Origin: Bolinopsis microptera | Lineage: Eukaryota > Ctenophora > Tentaculata > Lobata > Bolinopsidae | NCBI RefSeq assembly: GCF_026151205.1 | Contig: NC_087076.1 | Coordinates: 20,269,919 to 20,329,918, forward strand | DNA: 60,000 nucleotides | Direction: 5' to 3' | In this document: positions 10,901-23,100 of the stretch, one piece after another | Position numbering within the stretch: position 1 is the first letter of the stretch | How the letters are laid out: every line of letters begins with the position of its first letter | Notes under the pieces: model-generated | Told to the model about the DNA's origin: nothing | Seen by the model: only the letters and a program-made list of their open reading frames with translations | Databases searched by the model: none | Made by a program: the position numbers and the translations under genes

Positions 10901-13900
10901 GGAGTTGGGTGTAATAGGAGAGCCTCCAGGCAAAAAAGGACAGTTTCTCTTCAACCTGGACGAGGGTTCTCGTGCTGAAATGCCTTTCCAGGATGGAGAA
11001 CCAAGCTATCCCGTGGGAATGTGTGTCGATTATAACTACAACAAGCCCACTGTGATCGGGGAGAAATCTATCCCTCCTTCCCCTGTCCTTTTTACTCTGA
11101 CTTCCGAGGGAGTTATTTGTTCTTTTAAGCTGCTGAACTATACCGCTGCCGATACTCTTGTAACTCCTCTGGAAGCACCTTCTCTGGCTCCTCCATCTCG
11201 AACCAAATCAATTGTGAATGTCAAGAAGTTGCCTTCTGCAGCTCCTGTTAGTGCAGCGCCTTTCAACACTGCTCCACCTGCTGCAGCTCCACCCAGTGCA
11301 GTTTCAGCTAAACCGTCTCTGTTCAACGCACCAGCGCCATTTCCTTCCCTTGGAGCACCAAGTCTTGCTTCAACTCCTGCTGCTGCTCCTTCATTGCCTT
11401 CCTTTGCTGCACCAAATCCTGCACCAAAACTTGCACCAACTCCAAGCTTAGCTCCTTCCTTTGGAGAAAGCAAACCTGCTGCTCCGGTTTTTACAAAACC
11501 TGAAATCCCAAAGAATCCAGTGGTTAATTTAGTCAAAGAACCGCTCTCAAGAAAACCATCCTTGCCGATAGTGAATAAAGCTGTTGAGAAACCGGTAGCT
11601 GTAGATAAGAAGAAGGACTCTCAGGAAAATCAAGCCAATTTGGATAGTATATTTGCCAAAAGCATTGATGACGAGGTCCTCAACTTCAGCCACCAAATTG
11701 AGCAACACAAAGCTTCTTCAAAAAGATTAGATGACGTTAAAGATATTCTTAGTAAAGATGAACTTAAAGAGTTTGGCAACAAGGTTATTGCTCTGGAAAA
11801 GAAACTTTCAAAGGTACACAGCACTCTTCATACAGTGAACAAGGACGTCTCTGGTGAAAAGGATACGTTACTTGTTGCTCTTGCTTCACTTGAAGAAGCA
11901 AAGGGTTACTATAACTGCTACAATGATCCATCATACATTGCACTTCTGAAATCGAAGCCACTCGACAAAATGACTCGCAAGCTAAAAGATGATCTGTTTT
12001 CGAAGTTTGCTCAAATGCAGAACCTCATTGATGAGCTGAACATTCAGCTGGATACAGAGTGGGAAAACATGCATTCTAACAAGAAGACAACTCCAACCTC
12101 ACGAATGATATACAAGACACTGTCCCAACACAGGACTATCTCCAATGAGCAGGAGAAAACTATTGACACTTTGTTGAAGCAGCTTGGTAATGTGACCTTG
12201 AAGCCAAGAGAAGCCTCACCATCCCCTAACAAGTCGGTCATCACCAAGACCAAGACAATTTCCCCCCAAAAGCAAAAAATGTTACGGGGAATCTTTCAAA
12301 ACCGACTTCCGACGTCAAAGATTGTAACTTCTCCAGCCAAAATGAATATTTCAAGTTTCAGTGCCAGCTATGCTAAACCACCGGCCTTACCCCCAATGTC
12401 AGAAAACTCTGAGCCCGAAGATAATGAAGCTGAGAAAGAGAATCTAAACCTAAATAGCTCAATCAGTGGTAAACCTGAACCACTAAAATTTGGGATCCCT
12501 TCTCTCCAATACAGTGAAAAGCCCAAGTTTGACGTTGATGATCCAACCAGGCTGCTGGGTGGCGAGGAAAAAGTACCAACAGTAGTTCTCAAGTACATGC
12601 CTTCAACCCCTCAAGTGCTTCCCAGTGCTGAGGAAAAGGCCAAGGGCGCTCAGGAGTTGGTAAGCAAGCTCATGGACTTTGCTCAGAAGGAGAAAGATTC
12701 CGGGACAGGTAATGCAGATGCCACATTCGCTCAAATGTTTGTCCCTGTTATGAGGACCAAAGGCCCTGTGGCTCCTGGTCAAGCTCCAAATGCAGTAATT
12801 CAACCTGTATCTACTGTTAAGGATACTGGTTTGCAGGAGCCAGTGAGTACCGTGCCCAAGAGTGGAGGATTGTTCACTGCCCCTGCCTCAGGGACTCCTT
12901 TCTCGCTTGGTTCTGGATCTTCTCAGACTAGTTCTTTGTTCGGGCTCCCCAAAACCCAGTCCACTTCTCCTCAGCCCTCTGGTTTGTTCAGCTTTACTTC
13001 TTCTAAGCCACAAAGTGTAACAAAAACTCCAGTAGTCGATGCTAAAACCATGTTTGGGGCTCAACCTAATGCCCAAAGTACTGGGAGCTTGTTTGCTCCC
13101 GTATCTACCCCTCCTCTTAACGCGGCCCAGATTGGAGCTAAATCTACACCAATTCTGGTCACACCCAAAGCTACAACTCCTCCTACAACAAACATTTTCG
13201 GCACTCTAAAACCTGCAGCAGAGCCCCCTAAATCCCCTGGCGGTGATTTTCCTGTATTCGGAGTGCCAGCTTCTCAGTTTGACAAGGAAAGAGAGAGTCC
13301 CTCTGCCGGACTTCCCGACTATAACGAATCATCTGAGGAATCCTCAACAACCTCTCTTACGTCTTCTACCACCGAGGCAAATAATGGTGCTACTGTAGAT
13401 GTAGAGAGTACGGAACAAGAAAATGTGGTTCAGGAGAAAGCTGAACCAAAAGAAGCGCCAAATATCTTTAACTCAGATAATAGTCCAGCTAAACCAGCGC
13501 CCTCCTTTGGCTCCTCTACTGGTTCTCCTAAAAACTTATTTGCAGCTGCACCCTCTTCCGGGAATATATTTGCCATGGCTAACTCCTCCAGTCCATCAAG
13601 CAACATCTTCACTTCCTCAAGTTCCAGTGGAAATATGTTCGGCGGGTCTGGAGGATCCACTGTAGGATTCTTTGCTCCAGTCAGCAAAGCAGCGGACGAT
13701 CAAAAGAAAGGTAGTTCGCCCAGTATCGGTGGAAGTCTAGTTAGTAGTCAGGAAAAGTCACCAGCAACGCCGCCTCAAGCAGCGGCGGTAACCGCTGCCA
13801 CGCCACCTCAGGCTGCTGCTGTGGCTGCAGTTCCTGCTCCCGAGACCACAACCACTCCTCAACCCTCTGATAATCTCTTTACAACTGGAGTCAAGGATGA

Positions 13901-15806
13901 GGAGAAACCTACATCTGTCAAAAACCTGTTTGGGTCTGATTCCAAAGAGAATGAAGGTACATTTTTGCTTTATCTAATTTAAAAAAATAATTCGATTACC
14001 TTCCTATAAAACTGCAAAACCAAAAATAATGTACCAAGTAATTTTACCCCAAATTATCATACATAATTAAATGATTTATTTTAAATTCACGCAATTATAA
14101 GATAATCATTACAGTTATCAATGCTAACATTTCACCACATCATTCAGGTGAAAGTGAGGGCGGATTATTTAGTCTGAAGATCTCATCAGATGACACCAAA
14201 TCCTCAACCTCCCCTAAGAATCCCTTCGGTTTATTAGAAACAAAGAGCGCCGCCCCAGAATCTGGTGGCTTGTTTGGAAGTATGCCAGCTACTGGCACCA
14301 GCAGCCCCTTTACCTCTAACCTATTTGCCAAACCGGCAACAACTGGTCTGTTCAGCAGTGCACCCGCCAGCACTGTAAGCAGCGGGAACATATTCACCGC
14401 AGCAAGTAGTGCCACAACTCCAGCTGGTGGAGGAGGAGGAGGAGGAGGACTGTTCGGTAGCACCACTACCACTTCCAGCAGTGGTGGTTTGTTTGGTTCC
14501 ACTACCTCCACTGCTACAAGCACTACCCCTGCAGCTAGTAGTGGGTTATTTGGAACCCCTGTAGCAAGCACCCCCTCTTCTGGGCTGTTTGGGAGCACTG
14601 CTGCAATAACCCCCAGCTCAACAGGACTATTTGGGAGCACTGCTCCCAGCACTGGTCTATTCGGTGCTGCTCCTTCAGCAGCTGCTCCAGCAGCAGCGTC
14701 ACCATTCGGAGGTGCCAGCACAACCACCACTGGGTCAGGTCTGTTTGGTGCTGCTCCCAGTGCACAGCCCGGCAGTGTGTTCGGTGGTGGTGGAACTGCT
14801 GGTGGTGGTTTTGGTGGTGCTGCTAATAGTACAACTGCCGGTGGATTTGGAGGTGGTAATACTAATATGTTCGGAAATACTCAAGCACAATCTGGTAAGG
14901 TTCTGTTTTTTTAATTATTTCATGACATTAACTGATTGGTGGCCGAAAGCTTCGAAAACTTTTTAGAGCAAGCATTTTAAATGACCACTGTTTTTTGAAT
15001 AGGATAATACGATTTAAAAAAATTAATCATAACTATTTAATACTTTGGTAGGATTCGGCTCAACCACAACAAGCTCTGGCTTTGGTGGAACAAACGACTT
15101 AAACAGCGGCCAATCAGCTTTTGGAACAGCCCCAGCATTTGGTTCCACTCCTTCATTTGGTACTGAACCAGCTTTTGGTTCAACTCCGTCCTTTGGAGCT
15201 CCTGGTGGCTTCGGGGCTCCAGCTGCATCATCCTTCGGAACTCAGCCCACGTTTGGTGGTCAAGCAACAGGAGGTGGATCTGTTTTTGGGTCAAGTTCTG
15301 GATCTGTTTTTGGCGGTGGCGGTGGCGGCGGCCCATCATTTGGCGCCGTTGCAGCAACTGGTGGTGGAATATTTGGTGGAAACCAACAAAATCCAGCCGC
15401 TCCTCCAGCTGGAGGTGGTGGGATATTTGGTGGGAACAACAACCAGGCTGCTCCAACAGGTTTGTGTCCTTGCAGTATGTTGGTCATTATATTAACCGTC
15501 TGGGAACGAATTTGTAACCAAGTGCATAAGTGCATATGCACCAATTTTTTGTTGATGGAAATTTTAACGTATGAAGTGGTGAGCAAAACTCTTTCTCTCC
15601 GGTCCCAGTTTGCCAAACTGCGCCATTCTATTTTCGATCGATCAAATACCCCAAATAATTCACATGCCAGTGACTATAACTAAATACCAACAGGTTTTGG
15701 AGCAGCTAACAACCAGAGCAGTGGAGGTTTCCTTGGAAATACCAACCAAAACAACAACAACAACAGTTTTGGAAGCAAACCATCCTCCTTCGGGGGTTGG
15801 CGATAG
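7937..15806 (+). CDS. NUP214: Nucleoporin NUP214, complete nine-exon gene
   Basis: NUP214 sits on the cytoplasmic face of the nuclear pore, where its propeller recruits the DDX19 helicase for mRNA export and its FG tail binds transport receptors. Exons are 7937-8075, 8879-9124, 9889-10043, 10167-10282, 10469-10550, 10764-13956, 14148-14894, 15052-15459 and 15694-15806, giving 5,199 nt (1,732 codons) with every splice phase consistent. The first ~380 residues match the beta-propeller (KHFQFKFL, GKQLAVG, DIFWISTFEYVAVY, PVGMCVDY). An Ala/Pro-rich linker, a coiled coil and a long FG region follow, and the end SSFGGWR matches the vertebrate C-terminus. The human protein is ~2,090 aa, so this one is somewhat shorter. 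A pyrimidine-rich TTTTCAATTAG just before the ATG could be a 5' UTR or spliced-leader acceptor. Confidence 0.95.
8076..8878 (+). other. NUP214 intron 1
   Basis: The intron runs from gtgagt to ttcag. It contains a 12 bp GGTATATAAGAA motif repeated three times at 8210-8245. No gene or mobile element is recognised in the rest. Confidence 0.8.
8210..8245 (+). repeat. 12 bp x3 tandem repeat
   Basis: GGTATATAAGAA occurs three times in a row within NUP214 intron 1. Confidence 0.9.
9125..9888 (+). other. NUP214 intron 2
   Basis: Donor gtaagt, acceptor ccccag. The sequence is AT-rich with a short direct duplication (TTGAATTATTCAACATTATAG twice around 9440-9481). Nothing else is recognised. Confidence 0.75.
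10469..10550 (+). CDS. NUP214: NUP214 exon 5, short propeller exon
   Basis: This 82 nt exon is easily missed because it is too short to stand out as an ORF. It follows acacag and precedes gttagt, completes the split Arg codon of exon 4 and hands over in phase 0 to the exon starting 10764. Its product (DIFWISTFEYVAVYESSDV) aligns with the vertebrate segment VLDVLWIGTYVFAIVY of the beta-propeller. Confidence 0.85.
10764..13956 (+). CDS. NUP214: NUP214 exon 6: propeller end, coiled coil, FG region
   Basis: This 3.2 kb exon opens in phase 0 after tttttcag. It encodes the last propeller blades (up to VICSFKLLNY), an Ala/Pro/Ser linker (~11,160-11,620), an acidic/basic heptad-rich helical stretch (~11,640-12,200; ALEKKLSKVHSTLHTV, MQNLIDELNIQLDTEWENM) that corresponds to the coiled coil binding NUP88/NUP62, and then a Ser/Thr/Pro-rich region with scattered FG motifs (SLFGLP, TMFGAQ, NIFGTL). 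It ends phase 1 at a gtacat donor. Reading through gives a short false C-terminus. Confidence 0.92.
14148..15806 (+). CDS. NUP214: NUP214 exons 7-9: C-terminal FG repeats
   Basis: Three exons (14148-14894, 15052-15459, 15694-15806) encode a low-complexity Gly/Ser/Thr/Phe tail with many SGLFGS, PFGG, AFGS and IFGG motifs. These are the FG repeats that bind exportin and other karyopherins. All three join in phase 1 within a Gly codon, so exon number could vary without breaking the frame. The stop is TAG at 15804-15806. Confidence 0.92.
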
Positions 15807-15927
15807 GAATTGTTATATCGATAGGGCATAGAAACTAAATGAATTTTACCACACTGATTTGTTGATATTGCTGGGTTCGCTCTGTGATTAATATGGTTTC
15901 GATATAATTTATTATCTTTACAGTTTT

Positions 15928-15962
15928 AATAAATCGGCTGTCTATCACTTGCTCTGAATAAA
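15928..15962 (+). terminator. NUP214 polyadenylation signals
   Basis: Two AATAAA hexamers (15928-15933 and 15957-15962) lie 120-150 nt beyond the NUP214 stop codon. The T-rich stretch following them fits a cleavage site near 15,980. Confidence 0.7.
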
Positions 15963-16129
15963 CGTGTGATACTTTAAAAAATACTTGCATTTTCATTCTA
16001 TCACTATCTCGAAACTTAAAATTTGTATTAATTAAATATTTTCATCGTGCAATGAATGTTAAACTATTTTAATATTGTAGCATTTCTTTCAACTAAACTG
16101 TCCAACGCAGTCATGAGTTATAGTATACG
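15963..16129 (+). promoter_or_regulatory. NUP214-SLX4 intergenic space
   Basis: Only ~170 bp separate the likely NUP214 polyA site from the SLX4 start codon. The sequence is AT-rich without a clear TATA box. Either the SLX4 promoter is very compact, or the two genes are read in one transcription unit and separated by 3' processing. The latter would need spliced-leader trans-splicing. Confidence 0.35.
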
Positions 16130-17127
16130 ATGAAGCGACGTCGCCATGACATAGTTGAGCTATCAAGTGATGATTCCTTCGATGACTTCGTCCCCACAAA
16201 GCTCAAATCAAAACGAGTTTCCATAGTTTTAAACAAGGATCCGGTCAGCCTTAGGAGCTTGAAATCCCGGAAGAAAGTATCTCAAAAAGTTGCAAGAATG
16301 TAAAGAATGTTGCTGATCAGGGTATCCTCTAGCGCTAAACAGACTCATAAGGTAGATAAGGCTCACGTGCAAGATAAGGAACGAAGAGGACGGGGTCGTC
16401 CAAAGAAGGCTGATAAATCAGGCAAGCAGAAACTGACTGTGAAAATGAAATTTCCGTCCTCGTCCCCAGAACGGCTCAGTGAAAAGGACAGAGTGAATCG
16501 AACTGCTAAATTAAAACCAGAGTTCTCGGATTTAGATGATTCGTTGTTAATTGAAACTTTAAAGCCGGGTTCGTCTAAAGTCAATGCAGAGCAGTCTACT
16601 GTCAAAGAGGAGATTTCAGGGTCATCCGAGACTACTAGAAATTCAGAGTCTCCAATGTCAGAAAAGCTTGATTTTATTAAAATCAGTTCACCAATACACA
16701 GTTCAACACTACGGACACTAAACGCTTCTCCGATCCTTCCTTCTGCCAAATTAAACTGTACCTTAGAACAAAAGGAAACTATCACTAATGCGAACGATCA
16801 CGTGTTCCTTGATTGTCATGGTGATACATTTGTTAGTTTGAACGGTGATAAAAGTGACCATTCTAACGGTTTGAAAAGAGTTTTTACTTCTAGTAGTGAC
16901 AGAATTCCTGATCCTAACAAAAACACTGCTTTGCATCCTGATAATGATGCTTCCAGCAGTCGGGATGATGTAACTGGTTCAAGCGATTTAAACTGTGCTG
17001 AAAATCTCAGTAGATCGAGGAGCTCCCCCCGAAATACCGCAGAATCGTTGGGTTACAGTTTTTGTCAGATCTGTCAGAAGAATATATCTGGATACTCAGC
17101 TGATCAGCGGAGGAGTCATGTGAATAA
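16130..17127 (+). CDS. SLX4: SLX4 exon 1: acidic start, AT-hook, first UBZ4 half
   Basis: The ATG at 16130 opens MKRRRHDIVELSSDDSFDDF, which resembles the acidic start of other SLX4 proteins. The same frame meets TAA at 16301 and resumes at once. A 21 nt (16300-16320) or 33 nt (16300-16332) GT..AG segment around the stop could be excised without changing frame. Beyond it lies RRGRGRPKK (AT-hook), a Ser/Asp-rich disordered stretch, and CQICQKNISG..H, the first part of a UBZ4 finger. The final Cys of that finger is on the next exon. Donor gttagt, phase 2. Confidence 0.8.
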
Positions 17128-20100
17128 GTTAGTATCTTTATATAATATTATATAATTCGGAATTTCGCTGGATTGTACAACTTTCGTCTTGGTAGATTCC
17201 AAACACAAGGAAATTTTCCTTCTGGTTGGTAATATACTCAATGATGGAAGTATAGTGTATTGGCTATGCCCCGCTTACTAGTTTAGCTCTTTCTAGTCCC
17301 CTGCTACACGGCATGTAAACAGGGATTGGCTAGTTAGAGGCGGTCCGTGTAGGCCTTACACTGTGCTTTCAGCAATAGCTTCTTAATTTTGTGAAAAACT
17401 TGATATGTTGTTATGATCCATTGTTTACATTTTACTCTTTAGATTTTTGGCCAATACTTATGTCTTTATACACTGTAAGAGGCTAGTTTATTTTGTAGTT
17501 CTGTAACCTGAGAAACACAGAGGTAGGTTTATGTTTAAAACATCACGGGCCATTCCTACACTTTTACCTCAATGAATGTAATAGATGTGTAGTGTTGCAA
17601 TTAGTTTAAAATTTAAATTATTACTGATTTATTTATTATTGAATGAAGCCCATGAAAATATAATGTGCAATGTTAAAAAGAAGTTTTTAAAGATACCCTG
17701 AGGTATCTTAACTATATATATATATATACTGTACAGTTTATATATAAACTATAAGATTTTTGACAATCAATGAAAATTGTACCTCGATTAATATGACTCA
17801 CTTTTCTTCATTCTTGTTAAGACTTTAAGAAGATTCACGTGTAACTAAAGAAATCTCAGGTGCTGTGATGCGCTGGAAACAGCAAATAACTTTGGCAGCA
17901 GAAACAGTCTCAACTCTCAAGGAAAGAGACAAGTTCCCGCTCGCATCAACTGTCCGCTGTGCCCCAAGAACTACTGTGATAAGAGTGCGGTGAAGAAACA
18001 TCTGAAGACATGTTGTGAAGAACGTAGCAAGTGTTATGAAACAGTGTGTGAAATGTTGTTTGCTTCTTCCAGGTTGGTAATGTGTAGAGTAATGTATTAT
18101 GCATTAAGTTGATGTTCGGAGTTACTCTCAGTCCTAAGTAAATGGAGTTGAATAAGGTGATATTTTCTACTTAATTCTGTTGTGTATCATGTATGTAGCC
18201 TTTTTAATGGTTTTGATGTGCCCCCTTGCAGTAAGATATCGGTAGACATTGATGGTAGCAAACCAAAGAAGGAAACAACAAAAAAGACAAAATCAAAAGA
18301 GAAACAATCAACCCCTCTGCTTATGGAAAATAACGGTGCTATCAACGATGCCCAGAACAGAATACTGGATATAGTCGCTGACCAGGTAAAACTTATCAAT
18401 TTTGAAGGCCTGTGTTTGCTTTTGAGCAAATTCTTGCTGCTATTTACCTCTAAATTTACGTGAACGTAAAACCTAAAACTCGATCATTGTGCGAAACTTG
18501 ATCATTGTGCGAAACGGTCTTCCTTAGAAAGAGAGCGTGACGTTTCCTTGATTTGTGTATGCGATTTGTATGCGATTTCACCCCTGTATGCGATTTGTGT
18601 TCCGGGGTATTTGGAACAGGTTTAGGGTTTTAAATAGTTAGTACCTGTCCCAAACCATCATAAAAATCAAGTTTCGACCTCCCAACCCACTCAGGCCACT
18701 CCCAGGGGCCACGCCCATCCCAAAATAGCTGAAATCCTGGTAAAATCAAGATTGAAAATCTTTACCCCCGTATGCGATTTATGTTCCGGGGTAGGTGGCC
18801 CATGTTTTAGTATAAAAATGGGTACTGCCTATCCCAAACCATCATAAAAACCAAGTTTCAACCTCTCAAACCACTCAGGCCACTCCCAGGGGCCACGCCC
18901 ATCCCAAAATAGCTGAAATCCAGGTCAAATCAAGATTAAAAATCTTTACCCCCGTATGCGATTTATGTTCCGGGGTAGGTGGCCCATGTTTTAGTATAAA
19001 AATGGGTACTGCCTATCCCAAACCATCATAAAAACCAAGTTTCGACCTCGCAAACCACTCAGGCCACTCCCAGGGGCCACACCCATCCCAAAATAGCTCA
19101 AATCCAGGTCAAATCCCATACAAATCCAGACTGAGAATCTTTACCCCCGTATGCGATTTATGTTCCGGGGTAGGTGGCCCATGTTTTAGTATAAAAATGG
19201 GTACTGCCTATCCCAAACCATAAAAAAAACCAAGTTTCGACCTCCCAACCCACTCAGGCCACTCCCAGGGGCCACGCCCATCCCAAAATAGCTGAAATCC
19301 AGGTAAAATCAAGATTGAAAATCTTTACCCCCGTATGCGATTTATGTTCCGGGGTAGGTGGCCCATGTTTTAGTATAAAAATGGGTACTGCCTATCCCAA
19401 ACCATCATAAAAACCAAGTTTCAACCTCTCAAACCACTCAGGCCACTCCCAGGGGCCACGCCCATCCCAAAATAGCTGAAATCCAGGTCAAATCAAGATT
19501 AAAAATCTTTACCCCCGTATGCGATTTATGTTCCGGGGTAGGTGGCCCATGTTTTAGTATAAAAATGGGTACTGCCTATCCCAAACCATCATAAAAACCA
19601 AGTTTCGACCTCGCAAACCACTCAGGCCACTCCCAGGGGCCACACCCATCCCAAAATAGCTCAAATCCAGGTCAAATCCCATACAAATCCAGACTGAGAA
19701 TCTTTACCCCCGTATGCGATTTATGTTCCGGGGTAGGTGGCCCATGTTTTAGTATAAAAATGGGTACTGCCTATCCCAAACCATAAAAAAAACCAAGTTT
19801 CGACCTCCCAACCCACTCAGGCCACTCCCAGGGGCCACGCCCATCCCAAAATAGCTGAAATCCAGGTAAAATCAAGATTGAAAATCTTTACCCCCGTATG
19901 CGATTTATGTTCCGGGGTAGGTGGCCCATGTTTTAGTATAAAAATGGGTACTGCCTATCCCAAACCATCATAAAAACCAAGTTTCGACCTCGCAAACCAC
20001 TCAGGTCACTCCCAGGGGCCACACCCATCCCAAAATAGCTCAAATCCAGGTCAAATCCTATACAAATCCAGACTGAGAATCTTTACCCCCGTATGCGATT

Positions 20101-23100
20101 TATGTTCCGGGGTAGGTGGCCCATGTTTTAGTATAAAAATGGGTACTGCCTATCCCAAACCATCAAAAAAATCAAGTTTCGACCTCCCAACCCACTCAGG
20201 CCACTCCCAGGGGCCACGCCCATCCCAAAATAGCTGAAATCCAGGTAAAATCAAGATTGAAAATCTTTACCCCCGTATGCGATTTATGTTCCGGGGTAGG
20301 TGGCCCACGTTTTAGTATAAAAATGGGTATTGACTATCTCAAACCATCATAAAAACTAAGTTTCGACCTCTCAAACCACTCAGGCCACTCCCAGGGGCCA
20401 CGCCCATCCCAAAATAGCTGAAATTCAGGTCAAATCCCATACAAATCCAGACTGAGAATCTTTACCCCCGTATGCGATTTATGTTCCGGGGTAGGTGGCC
20501 CATGTTTTAGTATAAAAATGGGTACTGCCTATCCCAAACCATCATAAAAACCAAGTTTCGACCTCGCAAACCACTCGGGCCACTCCCAGGGGCCACACCC
20601 ATCCCAAAATAGCTCAAATCCAGGTCAAATCCCATACAAATCCAGACTGAGAATCTTTACCCCCGTATGCGATTTATGTTCCGGGGTAGGTGGCCCATGT
20701 TTTAGTATAAAAATGGGTACTACCTATCCCAAACCATCATAAAAACCAAGTTTCGACCTCTCAAACTACTCTTGCCACTCCCAGGGGCCACGCCCATCCC
20801 AAAATAGCTCAAATCCAGGTCAAATCCCATACAAATCCAGACTGAGAATCTTTACCCCCGTATGCGATTTATGTTCCGGGGTAGGTGGCCCATGTTTTAG
20901 TATAAAAATGGGTACTGCCTATCCCAAACCATAAAAAAAAATCAAGTTTCGACCTCCCAACCCACTCAGGCCACTCCCAGGGGCCACGCCCATCCCAAAA
21001 TAGCTGAAATCCAGGTAAAATCAAGATTGAAAATCTTTACCCCCGTATGCGATTTATGTTCCGGGGTAGGTGGCCCATGTTTTAGTATAAAAATGGGTAT
21101 TGACTATCTCAAACCATCATAAAAACCAAGTTTCGACCTCGCAAACCACTCGGGCCACTCCCAGGGGCCACACCCATCCCAAAATAGCTCAAATCCAGGT
21201 CAAATCCCATACAAATCCAGACTGAGAATCTTTACCCCCGTATGCGATTTATGTTTCGGGGTAGGTGGCCCATGTTTTAGTATAAAAATGGGTACTACCT
21301 ATCCCAAACCATCATAAAAACCAAGTTTCGACCTCTCAAACTACTCTTGCCACTCCCAGGGGCCACGCCCATCCCAAAATTACTGAAATCCAGCTAAAAT
21401 CCAGACTGAGAATCTTTACCCCCGTATGCGATTTATGTTCCGGGGTAGGTGGCCCATGTTTTAGTATAAAAATGGGTACTGCCTATCCCAAACCATCATA
21501 AAAACCAATTTTCGACCTCTCAACTCACTCAGGCCACTCCCAGAGGCCACGCCTATCCCAAAATAGCTGAAATTCAGGTCAAATCAAGAATGAGAATCTT
21601 TACACCTGTAGGGGATTTAACTTCCGGGGTATTCTTTTTGGTATGACTTACTATCACCACTCATTCGAGGAATATGTTAAATCAAAGAATATTCATGTTC
21701 ATTTTTTTCGAATGAAGGTTCATTATCGCATTTTTTAAATAGTTTTGATAATCAGATCGAGCCAAATTTTATAGGATTGTATTTAGCCATTCAAATTACG
21801 TTCGATCTGAAAAAATGAGAGTTGTAGCTTCTCAGATGTCCGAGATACGAGGCATAACGAGTTTATTCATTACGTGTGATCAGGTGATTGGATTACCTGC
21901 TCAGGTGATTAGATGGCCCCGTTAAATTGCAAGGGAACCCAATCAAGGTGTCCTATCACATAATCACCCAATCAATTTTGTTAACGAGATACATTCAATG
22001 CGTCATTTCAACTCCGATTGACCTCAATTTTTCAGATCAGATGCAACAATTAAATATCTACAGTAATCTGAAATAAATGGGCGTCTAGTATGTCTGGAAA
22101 GAACAATATAGGTGATTTAATATTAAATATGGACGTAGGCCGTAGTCTAAATATTCAAATTTTCAAACATTGGCGACGGAATCCTCGAATGAGTAGTTAC
22201 AGCATGCCATCTGCAAAGTTACAGGTCCATAATATGAAACACGGTGGTGGTGTAAGACCCAACATATGTAACGTTAGTTTTGCCCCACCCCCTGTAGCTT
22301 TTATGGGTTAGGCGTGGCCCCTGGGAGTGGCCTGAGTGGTTTGAGAGGACGAAACTTGGTTTTTATGTTGGTTTGGGATAGGTAGAACCCATTTTTACAT
22401 TAAAACATGGGCCACCTACCCCGGAACATAAATCGCATACGGGGGTAAAGATTCTCAGTCTGGATTTGTATGGGATTTGACCTGGATTTCAGCTATTTTG
22501 GGATGGGCGTGGCCCCTGGGAGTGGCCTGAGTGGTTTGAGAGGTCGAAACTTGGTTTTTATGATGGTTTGGGATAGTCAGTATCCATTTTTATACTAAAA
22601 CATGGGCCACCTACCCCGGAACATAAATCGCATACGGGGGTAAAGATTTTCAATCTTGATTTTACCTGGATTTCAGCTATGTTGGGATGGGCGTGGCCTG
22701 AGTGGGTTGGGAGGTCGAAACTTGATTTTTATGATGGTTTGGGATAGGCAGTACCCATTTTTATACTAAAACATGGGCCACCTACCCTGGAACATAAATC
22801 GCATACGGGGGTAAAGATTTTAAAGTCTGGATTTTAGCTGGATTTCAGTAATTTTGGGATGGGCGTGGCCCCTGGGAGTGGCCTGAGTGGGTTGAGAGGT
22901 CGAAACTTGGTTTTTATGATGGTTTGGGATAGGCAGTACCCATTTTTATACTAGAACATGGGCCACCTACTCCGGAACATAAATCGCATACGGGGGTAAA
23001 GATTTTAAAGTCTGGATTTTAGCTGGATTTCAGCTATTTTGTGATGGGTGTGGCCCCTGGGAGTGGCGTGAGTGGTTTGAGAGGTCGAAACTTGGTTTTT

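Noticed and set aside
11138-11536. Minus-strand ORFs inside NUP214 (also 14140-14730, 15037-15456)
   Set aside because: Low-complexity Ala/Pro/Gly composition is a shadow of the repetitive FG coding sequence on the plus strand.
22090-22311. 73-codon ORF in the centre of the inverted structure
   Set aside because: It runs into repeat sequence, has no recognisable motif and is of chance length.
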